Shown: piece after piece, positions 24,745 through 34,959 of the stretch
Numbering within the stretch: position 1 is the stretch's first letter
Layout: each line of letters starts with the position of its first letter
From: Arachnopeziza araneosa
Lineage: Eukaryota; Ascomycota; Leotiomycetes; Helotiales; Arachnopezizaceae
DNA length: 64,000 nucleotides
NCBI GenBank assembly: GCA_003988855.1
Contig: QYAI01000048.1
Location: 124,001 to 188,000, forward strand
Reading direction: 5' to 3'
Position numbers and translations under genes: made by a program
The notes under the pieces: model-generated
Told to the model about the DNA's origin: nothing
Databases searched by the model: none
What the model saw: only the letters and a program-made list of their open reading frames with translations

Positions 24745-25482
24745 TCAAGCCTGTCCTCCATTCACAGGAACAACCTGTCCCGTAACCCAGGACGCAGCAT
24801 CTGAACAGAAGAACACCGTAGCCTCCGCCACCTCCTCAGGGGTACCAATCCTTCCTTGAGGATTGAATCCCGCAATCGTCTTCAACAACTGCTCGTTTTT
24901 GCCCTTCAGGAAGAGATCTGTAGCCGTAGGGCCAGGTGCAATAGCATTAACCATGATTCCCTTCTTGCTTAGTTCCTTGGAGAGGCCTCTAGTCATCTGA
25001 TCGATTGCCCCCTTAGACGCAATGTACGTGGTGTAATTTGGAGTCACAGTCGATGCTCTCGCTTGAGTTGTTGAGAATAGAACCACTTTGCTTCCTGGAG
25101 CCATATGAGGCACGGCCTTTTGTGTGAGGAAGAGAGGCCCTTTAACGTTGAGGTTGAATACGGCATCGAAATCATGCTCTGTGATTTGAGCCAATTCGGC
25201 AAGGGGCATGATACCAGCACATGCAACCAGGATATCAATCTTGCCGAATTTTTGGACGGTTTCGTCAATTAGTCTGATGATATCTGGAACTGAGCTGACA
25301 TCGGCTTTGAGGGCGATCGCTTTGGAAGCACCGATTTGCGAGACGACTTCTTTAGCGGGAGCTGCATCACTAGAGTAGTTAACAACTACGTTGGCTCCTA
25401 GACTGCCGAGTTTGAGAGAGATGGCTTTGCCAATGCCTTTGGATCCACCTGTGACAATAGCTACTCTGCCAGCGAGAGACAT
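24745..25482 (-). CDS. Short-chain dehydrogenase/reductase
   Basis: Single-exon gene of 245 residues, a normal length for a classical SDR. The cofactor motif TGGSKGIG is at 11-18, with Ser137 and the YxxxK pair Tyr153/Lys157 as likely catalytic residues. The usual NNAG motif reads ACAG (87-90). The end [13 protein letters not shown] is typical of 3-oxoacyl-ACP reductase-like SDRs. An NADP(H)-dependent carbonyl reductase is likely; the substrate is not indicated, and no biosynthetic gene cluster surrounds it. Confidence 0.88.
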   Translation of the reverse strand: MSLAGRVAIVTGGSKGIGKAISLKLGSLGANVVVNYSSDAAPAKEVVSQIGASKAIALKADVSSVPDIIRLIDETVQKFGKIDILVACAGIMPLAELAQITEHDFDAVFNLNVKGPLFLTQKAVPHMAPGSKVVLFSTTQARASTVTPNYTTYIASKGAIDQMTRGLSKELSKKGIMVNAIAPGPTATDLFLKGKNEQLLKTIAGFNPQGRIGTPEEVAEATVFFCSDAASWVTGQVVPVNGGQA

Positions 25483-26338
25483 ATCTGTTGATTGTGGTGT
25501 TCGGGTTTGGGAATTGATTGTTTTGGCTTGGAGGCTGATTGATAGGAAAGTCTGAGATGTTGACTTTGAGGTGAGTGTGTGAGGAATGCTGAAAATGAGA
25601 ATGAAACCAAGGAAACAAGTCGCAATATATACCTTCTCTGCTGGACTATCTCAACGGAAATAGTCCCAGAGTACATAATCTTAAAACCGATTTGATGTCG
25701 AAAAGCTGCAGCTCGCTCTTCTGCTGCCAAGTTCCATGGAAACAAGGCAAACTCCTCGAGCATGAGGTCTGCGGTTTCGAGTACCAATCAGCTAAGTCCG
25801 TGGGCACAAGCAAGAATTCATCGCTACTCGTAAGGACAGATCCGGAACTGAGGCGCGGAGTTTGCTAACCCCATGGAAATAATGAAGATATTAGATCAAA
25901 GGCTGAACCTTCAACAAAAATTGATATGATTGTCAATCAAACCGGAAGCAAGCATTATTCTTTGAGCATTATTATTGCCACCAGAAGAATTGTCAAGTCA
26001 AGTAGGTGGTGTTGACAATCTTTGAGAAATGTTTTGAGAAGGGAAACGTCATTTGGGCGCTACTCTATCATGTGGGGAACCAAATCTAAAAGCGGCAAGG
26101 AAGAATCGGCTCCGACAAGGCTGGACAACAATCATCTTCGAAAAGTATCTTGACCCTCGCGCCTTCAACTCTGACCCAAAGTCGTTCACTTCTTACCGAC
26201 TTCGATTACATCTGTGCATCATCTTCCGACCTCGTCTGCGATCCTCGCCACTATACACAATCTCGCGCAACTCTCTCTATCCGGAAACGGTCTCGTGCTC
26301 ATAGCTTCAGCGGATACCACTCGGCGTCACAATCAACA
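25483..26338. other. Divergent intergenic region
   Basis: Upstream of both the SDR and TFIIS genes. No supported gene; frames reaching into TFIIS exon 1 are leader sequence. Confidence 0.5.
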
Positions 26339-27329
26339 ATGGATCAACGAGAGGTTGAGCGCAATGTCAAGGCTTTGCAGAAAGCGGTGAATGAAAAGGA
26401 TTCGGCTTCAGTGGTCATCTCTATCTTGGAAACCTTGAAGAAAGATGTTCTGCCAACCGAGGAGCTGCTGCGAGTACGTGCTCATCTACATTCCTCACAG
26501 CAAGCAACTGATCGTCATATTCTATTGACACTACAATGACTGACACGATTTCAGACTACTAAAGCTGGTATCGTAGTTTCCAAGCAGAAGGCCAACCCGA
26601 ACAAGGAGATTGCTAAACTAGCCTCTGAAATCGTTTCGAAGTGGAAGAAGATTGTCCAGGCAAAACCTAAGATGGCAGGATCGCCACCAAAAAGCACTTC
26701 ATCACCAGCACCCAAAGACGAGCCAAAAGTTTTCAAGGGCGACAAGACCAAGCGACGTTGGGAACAGGAAGGTGTGGATACAAAGCGTACCGGTATTCCA
26801 ACCCGAGATGCCTGTGTTGGTCTGATTTACAATGGCCTTGCATATATGTCAGAGGAGATGGCTACAACCATCATCACAAAGGCCATTGAAGTTGAGCAAG
26901 CTGCATTTGACGCACTAGGCGGGGATACTCCAGAGTATCGTAATAAAATGCGGTCTCTCTTTCAGAATCTCAAAGCTGCGTCAAATCGAGAACTTGGACC
27001 AAGAGTTATGTCTGGAGAGATCCCAGCCAAGAGGTTTGTGACGATGCCTCCCGAGGAGTTGAAGTCGGCAGAACGTCGGAAGGAAGATGAGAAGCTTTAT
27101 AAGGAGAACATGAAGAAGGCTCAAGTTCCAATGGCGGAGAAGAGTATTAGCGATGCCCTTAAATGCGGAAAGTGTGGCCAGAAGAAAGTTAGCTACAGTC
27201 AAGCACAAACCCGCAGTGCTGATGAACCGATGACTACATTCTGTGAATGCACGGTCTGTGGTAATCGCTGGAAGGTTCGTATTGCTCTACTTCATTTCAG
27301 ACATTTACTAAGACATGTAGTTTTCTTGA
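26339..27329 (+). CDS. DST1: Transcription elongation factor TFIIS
   Basis: Three exons, 26339-26473, 26555-27274 and 27321-27329, give 287 residues. The N-terminal LW/TFIIS-N domain is split by intron 1 (PTEELLR, then TTKAGIVVSK). The central domain follows at about 130-240 (RDACVGLIYNGLAYM). The C-terminal zinc ribbon has CGKCGQKK and CTVCGNRWK with the catalytic loop RSADEPMTTF, which reaches into RNA polymerase II to stimulate cleavage of backtracked RNA. The last exon encodes only Phe-Ser-stop, restoring the invariant RWKFS end. Reading through the intron would replace it with about 90 unrelated residues. TFIIS helps polymerase II resume from arrest in the nucleus. Confidence 0.94.
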
Positions 27330-27603
27330 GTGGGTTGAGTGTCGTTACAACAAACTTCAATTCTTTAGGACAATTATGGATGGATTCGGAAGCGGCGTCA
27401 CATGAATACGGTGTTTTGTCACAGTACGTAGCGTTGATTTCCCAGCACCGGTGGTTTTCATGCCGTCAAAGGCACGAGATTAAATCCTCTAAGTTCATCA
27501 TAGCACTTGAGTTTTGGCATGGTCTAAAGCAGAAAGACCTTCCATGATATCCATAGACAAGACCAATAGATACCATGCAAAAATTTTGACCATAAGATAG
27601 ATC

Positions 27604-28935
27604 TCATCTCTGAGGTTTCAAGTTTAGCAGACTGAGCAAGTTGGTCTGGTCATGCTCCTCTTCTAATCCCATTTCCCCAACCTTTTTCCAAAACTTACTA
27701 AGATGTCTCGTGCCGCTATCACAGAGGATAGTAACCACTCGACTATTCTTTGGCATGTGAAGAGCAGTCTGAACAGCAGCAACACAATTCACAGCGCTAC
27801 TACTCCCAATGAAAATGCCATCTTTCTCAACCAACCACCTAGCCATTTTTAGGGCCTGAAGATCAGTAACTTTGACAGCATCATCAATCAACTCTCTCCC
27901 CGCCTCAAAGTTTTCAGTTAGGCGGTTAATTCCGATGCCTTCCACGATGGTATCAACTTGCTGTCTCCTCCTCGTACCTTCTTTCTCTGTGTTCGAGAAC
28001 ATGACTCCATTCTTAATTTTGTTGTATAAACCGCTTCCTTCTGGATCAGCTAGAACCACTTTTAGATCCTTAGCCATCCCCATTTCTTCTTTTAAAAACA
28101 GTGCAACTCCAGAAATCGTTCCACCGGTACCAGCACCAGCGATGAATGCATCCAAGTGTCCCCCTGTCTGCTGCCATATCTCTGGACCCGTGGTTTCAAA
28201 GTGAGTCTTGTAATTCGCGGCATTCTCAAATTGATCTGCAAAGAATCCTCGACTCTCATCTTTCCTCTCTGTATGCTCGTTTGCTCTCGTCCGAGCCAGA
28301 TTCACAAAGTGCTCTGTGGAGGTGATGGGTGCGGGTGTGACCCTCTCAACTTCAGCTCCGAGATGGTGGAGTAAATCTACTTTCTCCATGCTCTGGTCGC
28401 TGGGCATGCAGATGTAGGCTTTATACCCTCGCGCTCTAGCTAACGTAGCCAGCGAAATGCCAGTAGATCCAACTGTGCCCTCGTAGATCGTGTCGCCCCT
28501 CCCTGGGCTTAATAGCCCCTCTTCTTCTGCTAACTTGATCATATTGAGCGCCACCCGGTCTTTTGGACTCCCTCCTGCGCCATTGAGAAATTCTGCTTTC
28601 ACGAGAATCTCACAGCCGGTTGCCTCAGATAAACTTTTGATCCTGAAAAGTGGTGTGTTTCCTATTATACCCTCAATTCCTTCTGGGATATCTGGTGTAG
28701 GTAATCCGACCATAGACTGCCGCGCACTTCTGGTATGATCCTCTAGTTTAACTGGAGCTAGATACGTACTTGCTGGGCGGGAATCCGCTGAAGAGGGCTT
28801 CCCCCTGCGTCGTTGATATCGTCGCTCGAGATCGGGATATAAGTCCTTGAATCCCAGCGTCAGAAGAACCCCTGCCAAGAAGGCGAGGGAGACAGCTGCA
28901 GTGCCATAGACCCTTGGATAACTGCTCATGGACAT
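27604..28935 (-). CDS. MCY1: Mitochondrial-type cysteine synthase 2 (PLP-dependent)
   Basis: Single-exon gene of 443 residues. A hydrophobic segment (about 11-28, TAAVSLAFLAGVLLTLGF) followed by a basic stretch suggests a membrane-anchored N-terminus. The fold-type II PLP core begins at GIIGNTPLFRIKSL (about 90). Lys125 in GGSPKDRVAL is the expected Schiff-base lysine, GTVGSTGISLA is the substrate loop, GAGTGGTISG binds the phosphate, and FIGSSSAVN lies near the end. The sequence fits the fungal cysteine synthase 2 group (yeast Mcy1/YGR012W), a mitochondrial outer-membrane protein related to O-acetylserine sulfhydrylase whose physiological reaction is not firmly settled. It shares a 172-bp divergent promoter with the next gene. 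Confidence 0.9.
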   Translation of the reverse strand: MSMSSYPRVYGTAAVSLAFLAGVLLTLGFKDLYPDLERRYQRRRGKPSSADSRPASTYLAPVKLEDHTRSARQSMVGLPTPDIPEGIEGIIGNTPLFRIKSLSEATGCEILVKAEFLNGAGGSPKDRVALNMIKLAEEEGLLSPGRGDTIYEGTVGSTGISLATLARARGYKAYICMPSDQSMEKVDLLHHLGAEVERVTPAPITSTEHFVNLARTRANEHTERKDESRGFFADQFENAANYKTHFETTGPEIWQQTGGHLDAFIAGAGTGGTISGVALFLKEEMGMAKDLKVVLADPEGSGLYNKIKNGVMFSNTEKEGTRRRQQVDTIVEGIGINRLTENFEAGRELIDDAVKVTDLQALKMARWLVEKDGIFIGSSSAVNCVAAVQTALHMPKNSRVVTILCDSGTRHLSKFWKKVGEMGLEEEHDQTNLLSLLNLKPQR

Positions 28936-29107
28936 TGTATTGTCATAATTAAGTCGTCGAATACATATTTACAAGAATTGACAATGCGCGAGGTTCAGAA
29001 GGTAGGATTTCCAGGTTCAAGGTTGGCTGGATCTCAAGAAGCTTGGACGATTTCGTCAATGGTCTCGCGACAAAACTTCACGCATCTCTCAGCGTCAACA
29101 CCGTTCT

Positions 29108-30700
29108 ATGGACTCCCCAATCATCTCACGGTTGTTCAGACAGCTGTTTTCGCACAAGAGCTGTCAGTCGCTACGCTCAAATACGCCGCTATCTTTTCGG
29201 ATTCAGAATGGACATCGTGTGCAAGTCAGATACCTTTCTTCGGCGTCAAGCAGGAGAAAGGATCCCAATGAGGTCCATTGGCAGCAGAGAACAGACTCAT
29301 GGCCGTTGGATATGCAAGATGAATATCAGAGATACCCGATGGTCACGGCGGATCAGTTAAGAACGAGAAGGGAGAGACCGAAGAGAGTGAAGATGCTCAC
29401 GCGAGACTTTATAGAGGGTCAAAAACAATTTCCAGAATTCAGACCATAGCTAATTAAATCGCAGATTCTCTATACAATCCTTCCTACGGCTACTTTTCAA
29501 AACAAGTAGTAATCTTCACCCCTGGTGGACCATTCAATTTTAACAAAATCAAAGATGAGCCTGAATTTCATAGACTCCTGGGCCAGAAATATACCGAATT
29601 TGAGGACAAGTTAGACCTCAAAGAACCAAACGATTCTCGGCAGTTGTGGCATACACCTACAGAACTCTTCAAACCTTACTATGGCGAAGCTATAGCCCGA
29701 TATCTTATAGCCAACTACAAGCTCTCTCAATACCCTTATCACGACCTCATCATCTACGAAATGGGTGCTGGAAACGGAACACTCATGCTCAACATTCTCG
29801 ACTACATCCGAGATACTGAACCCTCGGTCTACGACCGGACCAAATTCAAGATTATTGAAATCTCGTCCAACCTCGCAAAAATGCAACAGAACCAGCTGTT
29901 GCGGAACGCGAACTCAAAGGGTCACACAAGCAAGGTCGAGATTATCAACCGCAGCATTTTCGAATGGAATCTTCTCGTCCCAGAACCGTGCTATTTCCTC
30001 GCCATGGAAGTCTTTGACAATTTTGCCCACGACTCCATTCGGTACGATCCCGTGACGGAGGAGCCTTTACAGGGAACGGTATTAATCGATTCCCTGGGCG
30101 AATTTTATGAATTCTATACTCCCACCATCGATCCCGTAGCTTCACGTTTCCTCCGCGTACGTCATGCAGCTACAGGAGGAAGATACCCACAACCTCTCCC
30201 TCATAGTAAAGTCCTGCGGAAACTAAGGAATGTATTACCGTTTGCTCCTAATCTGAGCGATCCTGAATATATCCCTACGCGGTTGATGCAGTTCTTTGAT
30301 GTCCTGAGGAAGTATTTTCCTGGCCATCGATTATTGACGAGTGATTTTCATGACCTGCCAGATACGATTAGGGGGATCAACGCCCCAGTAGTGCAAACTA
30401 GGCATCAGAGGAGGACAGTGCCTGTTACGACGCCTTATGTATGTCCTTTCCACTTACTGAGGTCCGACGTACTTGTTAATGATATTATAGGTACATCAGG
30501 GATACTTTGATATTCTCTTTCCCACTGATTTCAATGTTATGGAACTTATGTACCAAGCGATTACAGGCAAGCTCACAAGGGTACTTTCGCATGAAGAATT
30601 CTTGCAGAGGTGGGCCTTTGTTGAAGAGACGGAGACGAAGAATGGGGAGAATCCTCTTCTGACTTGGTATAAGAACGCCAGTGTACTTACCACTGTTTAA
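29108..30700 (+). CDS. NDUFAF7/MidA-type protein arginine methyltransferase
   Basis: Three exons, 29108-29417, 29465-30438 and 30491-30700, give 497 residues. The N-terminus (MDSPIISRLFRQLFSHKSC) is basic, hydroxylated and free of acids after residue 2, as in a mitochondrial presequence. The first splice makes RDFIEDSLYNPSYGYFSKQV, the conserved start of the DUF185 fold. YEMGAGNGTLML is the S-adenosylmethionine-binding motif, and after the last splice QGYFDILFPTDFN is a family signature. In animals NDUFAF7 dimethylates an arginine of complex I subunit NDUFS2 during assembly. A similar role here is inference from the family. Confidence 0.9.
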
Positions 30701-30971
30701 ATCAATTAATAGACGTCAATATCAAGTATGGCTTCAGATGCTTCAATGATGCATTGCTTATTGACATGCTAGCTGATGGAGAAGTTTCTCCTACTAAGGT
30801 TCATTCCTTCATAGTGTAGTTTATTCTTCTCTTCGCTGGAGTTCTTCAACATAGACAACCTTCATGTACACGCTTTCTCAAAACCCAAGCTTTTGTTTCT
30901 TTTCCGCTAAACTGCTAAAAGAGACATGCGAGTTTCTAGTTTTGGTTCTCTGAGTATTTTCTTCCCGGAGC

Positions 30972-31962
30972 TTACCGATTAGAATTGTTTGACTCCGCAT
31001 GCGAGACTATCGCTCTTAGTCGCAAGGCTTGTGGTTCTGCCTGCATGTTTTGCACAGCTGCCCGTAGGTTTTGCGTTTCTGTTCGCAGGTTTTGTATCTC
31101 TTCGTGATGCCGCCGAAGCTGTGCGTGGTGATCTAGAATTCCTCTTGCGAATCTTGCGCACCGCTCTGTGCGAAGGAGCTCTAGTCGGATCATAAGTTCT
31201 CGACCTTCGAGTTGTGTATACTGCAGAGGGCTCCTAGTTACAGATATTCTGGGGATACTGGGATTTCCGCTGTGATAGATGCTGCTGATAACTGGAAAAC
31301 GAATCCTTCTATCCCCGTGAAGCAAACGCTGTTGCTGGCTAATCCTAGTTTCCCTAGAAGCTTCATATTGAGCACAGAGGTCCTCTCGGAAGGCTCGTAG
31401 ATGTAGAAGGGCACTTGGTATTCCTGGTTGAAACCACAACAAATCCATATCATTCTCGGACATTTGCATGAGCATTCTTGAGGCTATGCTGAATCTCATG
31501 CCGAGATGACGTTGGATTTGCTTTAATACTTGGTACCTTTTCCAGTTAGCAAGTGATTTCGGATTGTATGATGTTGCATTTTCCTCCTACCTCTTCGGAG
31601 TCAGCAAGAACTGGACCGCTTCCCCAAAACTTCTAGCAAGTGATCCGGTGGAGTTTCGCATCTGCATATGTGCTATATCGTCGCCAACAGAAACCAATAT
31701 CACGATCGTACGTCGAATCAAACAAGCGCACCATGCACGGATGCGGTCCACGCAGCTTTTCGTTCTGAGCGGGAGACAATCGATTAACACTAGTTGTTGA
31801 CAAATACGGTGTGTTTCAATGTCCCTCCAGTCGTGGCCATTTGGGAAAGATAGATCCCATGCGGGTATGATGACTGCGATGCGGTGTCAGCCTTGTTTTC
31901 ACTTGGAATTCGGATTCTCTACACTGAAGACTTCGATTCCACTGGCGCTCTTGTAAATCCAT
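30972..31962 (-). CDS. Hypothetical multi-exon protein, 5' end unresolved
   Basis: Two exons are well supported: 31873-31591 and 31536-30972, joined by a 54-bp intron with GTAGGA donor, GCTAAC branch site and AAAAG acceptor in matching phase. Exon 2 reads IIPAWDLSFPNGHDWRDIE and VDRIRAWCACLIRRTIVIL. The last exon is helical and ends in a coiled coil with heptad-like repeats (IQNLRTETQNLRAAVQNMQ). An acceptor at 31874 requires a phase-1 upstream exon. Candidates are a short exon from the ATG at 31962, or a longer frame open to about 32075 without ATG. No domain is recognised; about 280 residues are secure. Confidence 0.55.
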
Positions 31963-32637
31963 TGTTGCGTACAAGTGAAGGGCGAGAAAGTTTGTGAAAA
32001 ATGATAGCAACGAGGAGGGGAAGCATCACTAATTGAAAGAAGAAGGGGAGTGAATGTGCCGATGAAGACTAGCTATTGAAAGTGATGGCTGGCTAAATAT
32101 TTGCGATTGCTGATAGTGAAATTAGGCGAGTTCTGGTCAATATTCCGAGGTGGTTCGAAATTAGATATACATATGTAGGAAAGCCACTGAGTTTTGGAAG
32201 AGGAAGGAGCGACTGTTGATTATGTAGACTTGTCGAGCTCTTGTACAATGGGTAATAGGCATATTTCATCTCTAACATGATGCGAGATGTAAAATAGAGC
32301 GCTCTAAGAAACTAAAAGGGTCAACTTAAAGTTATGAAACTGACAGAAAGCACTTTGCCGGACAGAAAAGGAGAGTGGATCACGTGCTCTGACAGAAAAC
32401 TCAGTTTCATCTTTAACAAAGAGATATTTATATTTGTCTTAGTCAAAATAAACGGCTTCCAAAGCAATAATTCATCTCATCATAAAGCTAACCTTGCAAG
32501 GTGGTGTTGCTCCTCGTCACGATGACCTTCCTGGTAACAAAGGTTATGAGACCTCGCTTGACGTCTCTTGCCTAACTCAAGGCCTGCCCTCTTTGACTCC
32601 AACATGCAACAGCTTCAAAAACATATTGACTAACACA
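31963..32637. other. Divergent intergenic region
   Basis: Between the orphan gene and THG1. It may contain an unrecognised first exon of the orphan gene; otherwise nothing is seen. Confidence 0.4.
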
Positions 32638-33829
32638 ATGGCAAATTCAAAGTACAACAATTCCTATGACCCGCCGGTTTGTGCTAACCAATTCCCCAGA
32701 TATGAGTATGTGAAGCTTTTTGAGCAGCCTGACCTGTTGCTCCCAAATACATGGGTCGTTGTTCGCATAGATGGTCGAGGGTTCCACAAGCAAGTTTCTT
32801 GTTCCAGTCAGTTTATTCTACATGCCAACTAATTATCTTAGGTTTTCTGCCAAATATGCTTTTGAGAAGCCAAATGACCGTCGAGCACTCGATCTCATGA
32901 ATGCAGCTGCCAAGGCTGTCATGAACGAGTTATCAGACATAGTCATTGCCTATGGGATTAGCGACGAATATAGGTAGATTTTGCTCTCATATTTCAGTAC
33001 GGTGTTAACAACTGCAGCTTCGTGTTCCACAAATCCTGTGCAATATTCGAGAGGCGGTCAAGGTAAGGCAAACCTTTTCTCTGGAATACTGGTTGATCAA
33101 AGTCTAGCAAGCTAGTGACGACTATCGTCTCAACGTTTACTGCATACTATGTTCATCTTTGGCCCAAGTTCTTCCCAGAGTTGCCTCTCTCACCTCCGTT
33201 ACCAAGCTTCGATGGGAGAGCGGTGCAATATCCCAGTATTCAGAATTTGAGAGATTATATGAGCTGGAGACAGGTAGACTGTGAGTACTCAAAGCAAATG
33301 TGGGCCTGAGCTGATTTCAAGGCCACATTAATAATCTCTATAATACCACATTCTGGGCATTGATTCAATCAGGGGGTATGGATGCAAAAAGTGCCGAGAA
33401 AGAACTCGCTGTAAGTAATACCATGGGAGTATTATTTCGAATGCTGATTGTCTTAGGGTTCTCTAGCAGCAGACAAGAACGAGATTTTGTACTCTCGATT
33501 CAAGATTAACTATAACAATGAGCCAGAAATCTATAAGAAGGGCAGTGTAGTCTTTCGTGATGTGAGTCTACCCAAACTCAGTTATAGATCTCCTCTCATA
33601 AAAGCAGTATGAACTCGTCGAGCCAGGTTCCGCACCAGCTATCGATGAAGACGCAATCAAGACTCTTGAGGAACCTGAAATCTCTAAAACACAAGCAGAG
33701 AATGAGAAAAAGAGACGAGCGAAAGCAATAATCACAGTGCAGCATGTTGATGTCATCAAAGATGAATTTTGGGAGAGGAGGCCATGGTTGTTATCAAATA
33801 AGCCTGGAAAGATCCCTAAGGAAACTTGA
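32638..33829 (+). CDS. THG1: tRNA(His) guanylyltransferase
   Basis: Eight exons (32638-32651, 32700-32789, 32842-32973, 33018-33062, 33108-33280, 33322-33410, 33457-33561, 33608-33829) give 289 residues. The first coding exon is 14 nt. Its splice yields the expected MANSKYEYVK start instead of a 16-residue insertion. Intron 2 begins with GC (GCAAGT), and only that join gives [16 protein letters not shown]. Other signatures are [14 protein letters not shown] (metal-binding acidic residues), [16 protein letters not shown] and [14 protein letters not shown]. The enzyme adds the extra 5' guanosine (G-1) to tRNA-His, essential for histidylation, by a reverse 3'-5' polymerase reaction. Its 3' end faces the TMA23-like gene only 58 bp away. 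Confidence 0.94.
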
Positions 33830-33887
33830 ACCTGTAATGTTCTTCTGAAAGCTTGGATAGAATGCCTTGATATTTTCAAAACTCATC

Positions 33888-34745
33888 TCATTCCTTCCGT
33901 CGCTTCTTCTTCTTCTTCTTCACCCTCTCTGATAGATCTTCCATGGACTTTGCAGATATATCCTTCGCCAGTTTCTTGAGTTGTTTCCGCTCCCTCCGTT
34001 CCTCCTTTGTCTCCGTCGAGTTTATAGTAACCTCTTCACCTTTCGTAGACTCGGCACTATCTAGCTCTTGCTTACGCTGCGCTTTCTTTGCGGCCTTTGT
34101 CGCTTTCCGCTCATCCTCGACCTTCAACATATTGTTTTCTTCTACGTCTTTAGGTGTGTCATTAACAGCTTTCGATCTTTGTTCTCGTGACGCCTTCTTC
34201 GCTTCTTTTCTTCTTTTCCTCTCTTCTACAGTCTCAGTCGCTCTATCATCCTTCTCGGGTTCCTTAACAGCCAAATCGTCCACCTTCTCGATTTTCGCAG
34301 TTTTCCTCGCCCTTCTCTCTTCCTTACTCTCGCCCTCTCTCTTTCTCTTTTTTTCGTTCCCTTCTTCCATTAATACTTCCAGTTCACCCCTCTCCTCTGG
34401 CGTAATCGTTCCCCTCAAACTCTCCCCTCGGATAAAACTCCCATATAATCCTCCCTTCTCAAGAATCCACTTTGCACCTCCGCGCTTCACCAAATCCAAC
34501 CCACCACTCGTTACCGTCTGCACAACCACGCCTTCTTTAGATGTATCCAACCCTTGCAGTGATTTGTCAAATGCGTTCATCCACCACATATCACTCGTCT
34601 TGTGTTGCTTCTTCCCCACCCCATGTGTGTTGTCTTTGCGGGAAACGAGGAGCGGTTTGGCAAGGCCGATGGCATTGTTGGTTGGGTGGAGTGAATTGCC
34701 TGTTCCTCGCCAACCTTGGGAGGTAAGGAGGGCATGGGCGTCCAT
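33888..34745 (-). CDS. TMA23: TMA23-like G-patch nucleolar protein
   Basis: Single-exon gene of 285 residues. The N-terminus MDAHALLTSQGWRGTGNSL and GLAKPLLVSRKDNTHGVGKK resemble the G-patch-like start of fungal TMA23 proteins, followed by the conserved WWMNAFDKSLQGL and GGLYGSFIRG. From about residue 125 the chain is Lys/Glu-rich with SKEERRARKTAK and ETKEERRERKQLKK repeats, ending in KKKKKRRKE, as in nucleolar ribosome-assembly factors. In yeast Tma23 is nucleolar and linked to ribosome biogenesis. The assignment rests on N-terminal pattern memory. A 274-codon antisense frame is a product of the Lys/Glu-rich composition. Confidence 0.78.
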   Translation of the reverse strand: MDAHALLTSQGWRGTGNSLHPTNNAIGLAKPLLVSRKDNTHGVGKKQHKTSDMWWMNAFDKSLQGLDTSKEGVVVQTVTSGGLDLVKRGGAKWILEKGGLYGSFIRGESLRGTITPEERGELEVLMEEGNEKKRKREGESKEERRARKTAKIEKVDDLAVKEPEKDDRATETVEERKRRKEAKKASREQRSKAVNDTPKDVEENNMLKVEDERKATKAAKKAQRKQELDSAESTKGEEVTINSTETKEERRERKQLKKLAKDISAKSMEDLSERVKKKKKKRRKE

Positions 34746-34959
34746 TGTTGTGGAGGGGATGTGGTAAGAACTTGGAGAGTGATGGCCGAATGTTTTGTGA
34801 TTTTCTTATCGGAGCAGCAATCTTAGCGTCTCTCGAAGCGATTGGCCAAAGACCCGCACGAACTTACTTCAGTTCTCTCTAATAATTCCTACCTTAATAC
34901 AACCTCGCCCTATAATTAAGTGAAAGTCCTCGAAGGTATCACATTGTTAGCTAATCAAC

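Noticed and set aside
33943..34767. 274-codon open frame on the plus strand
   Set aside because: It is antisense to the TMA23-like gene and arises from its Lys/Glu-rich codons read in reverse as Ser/Phe/Leu.
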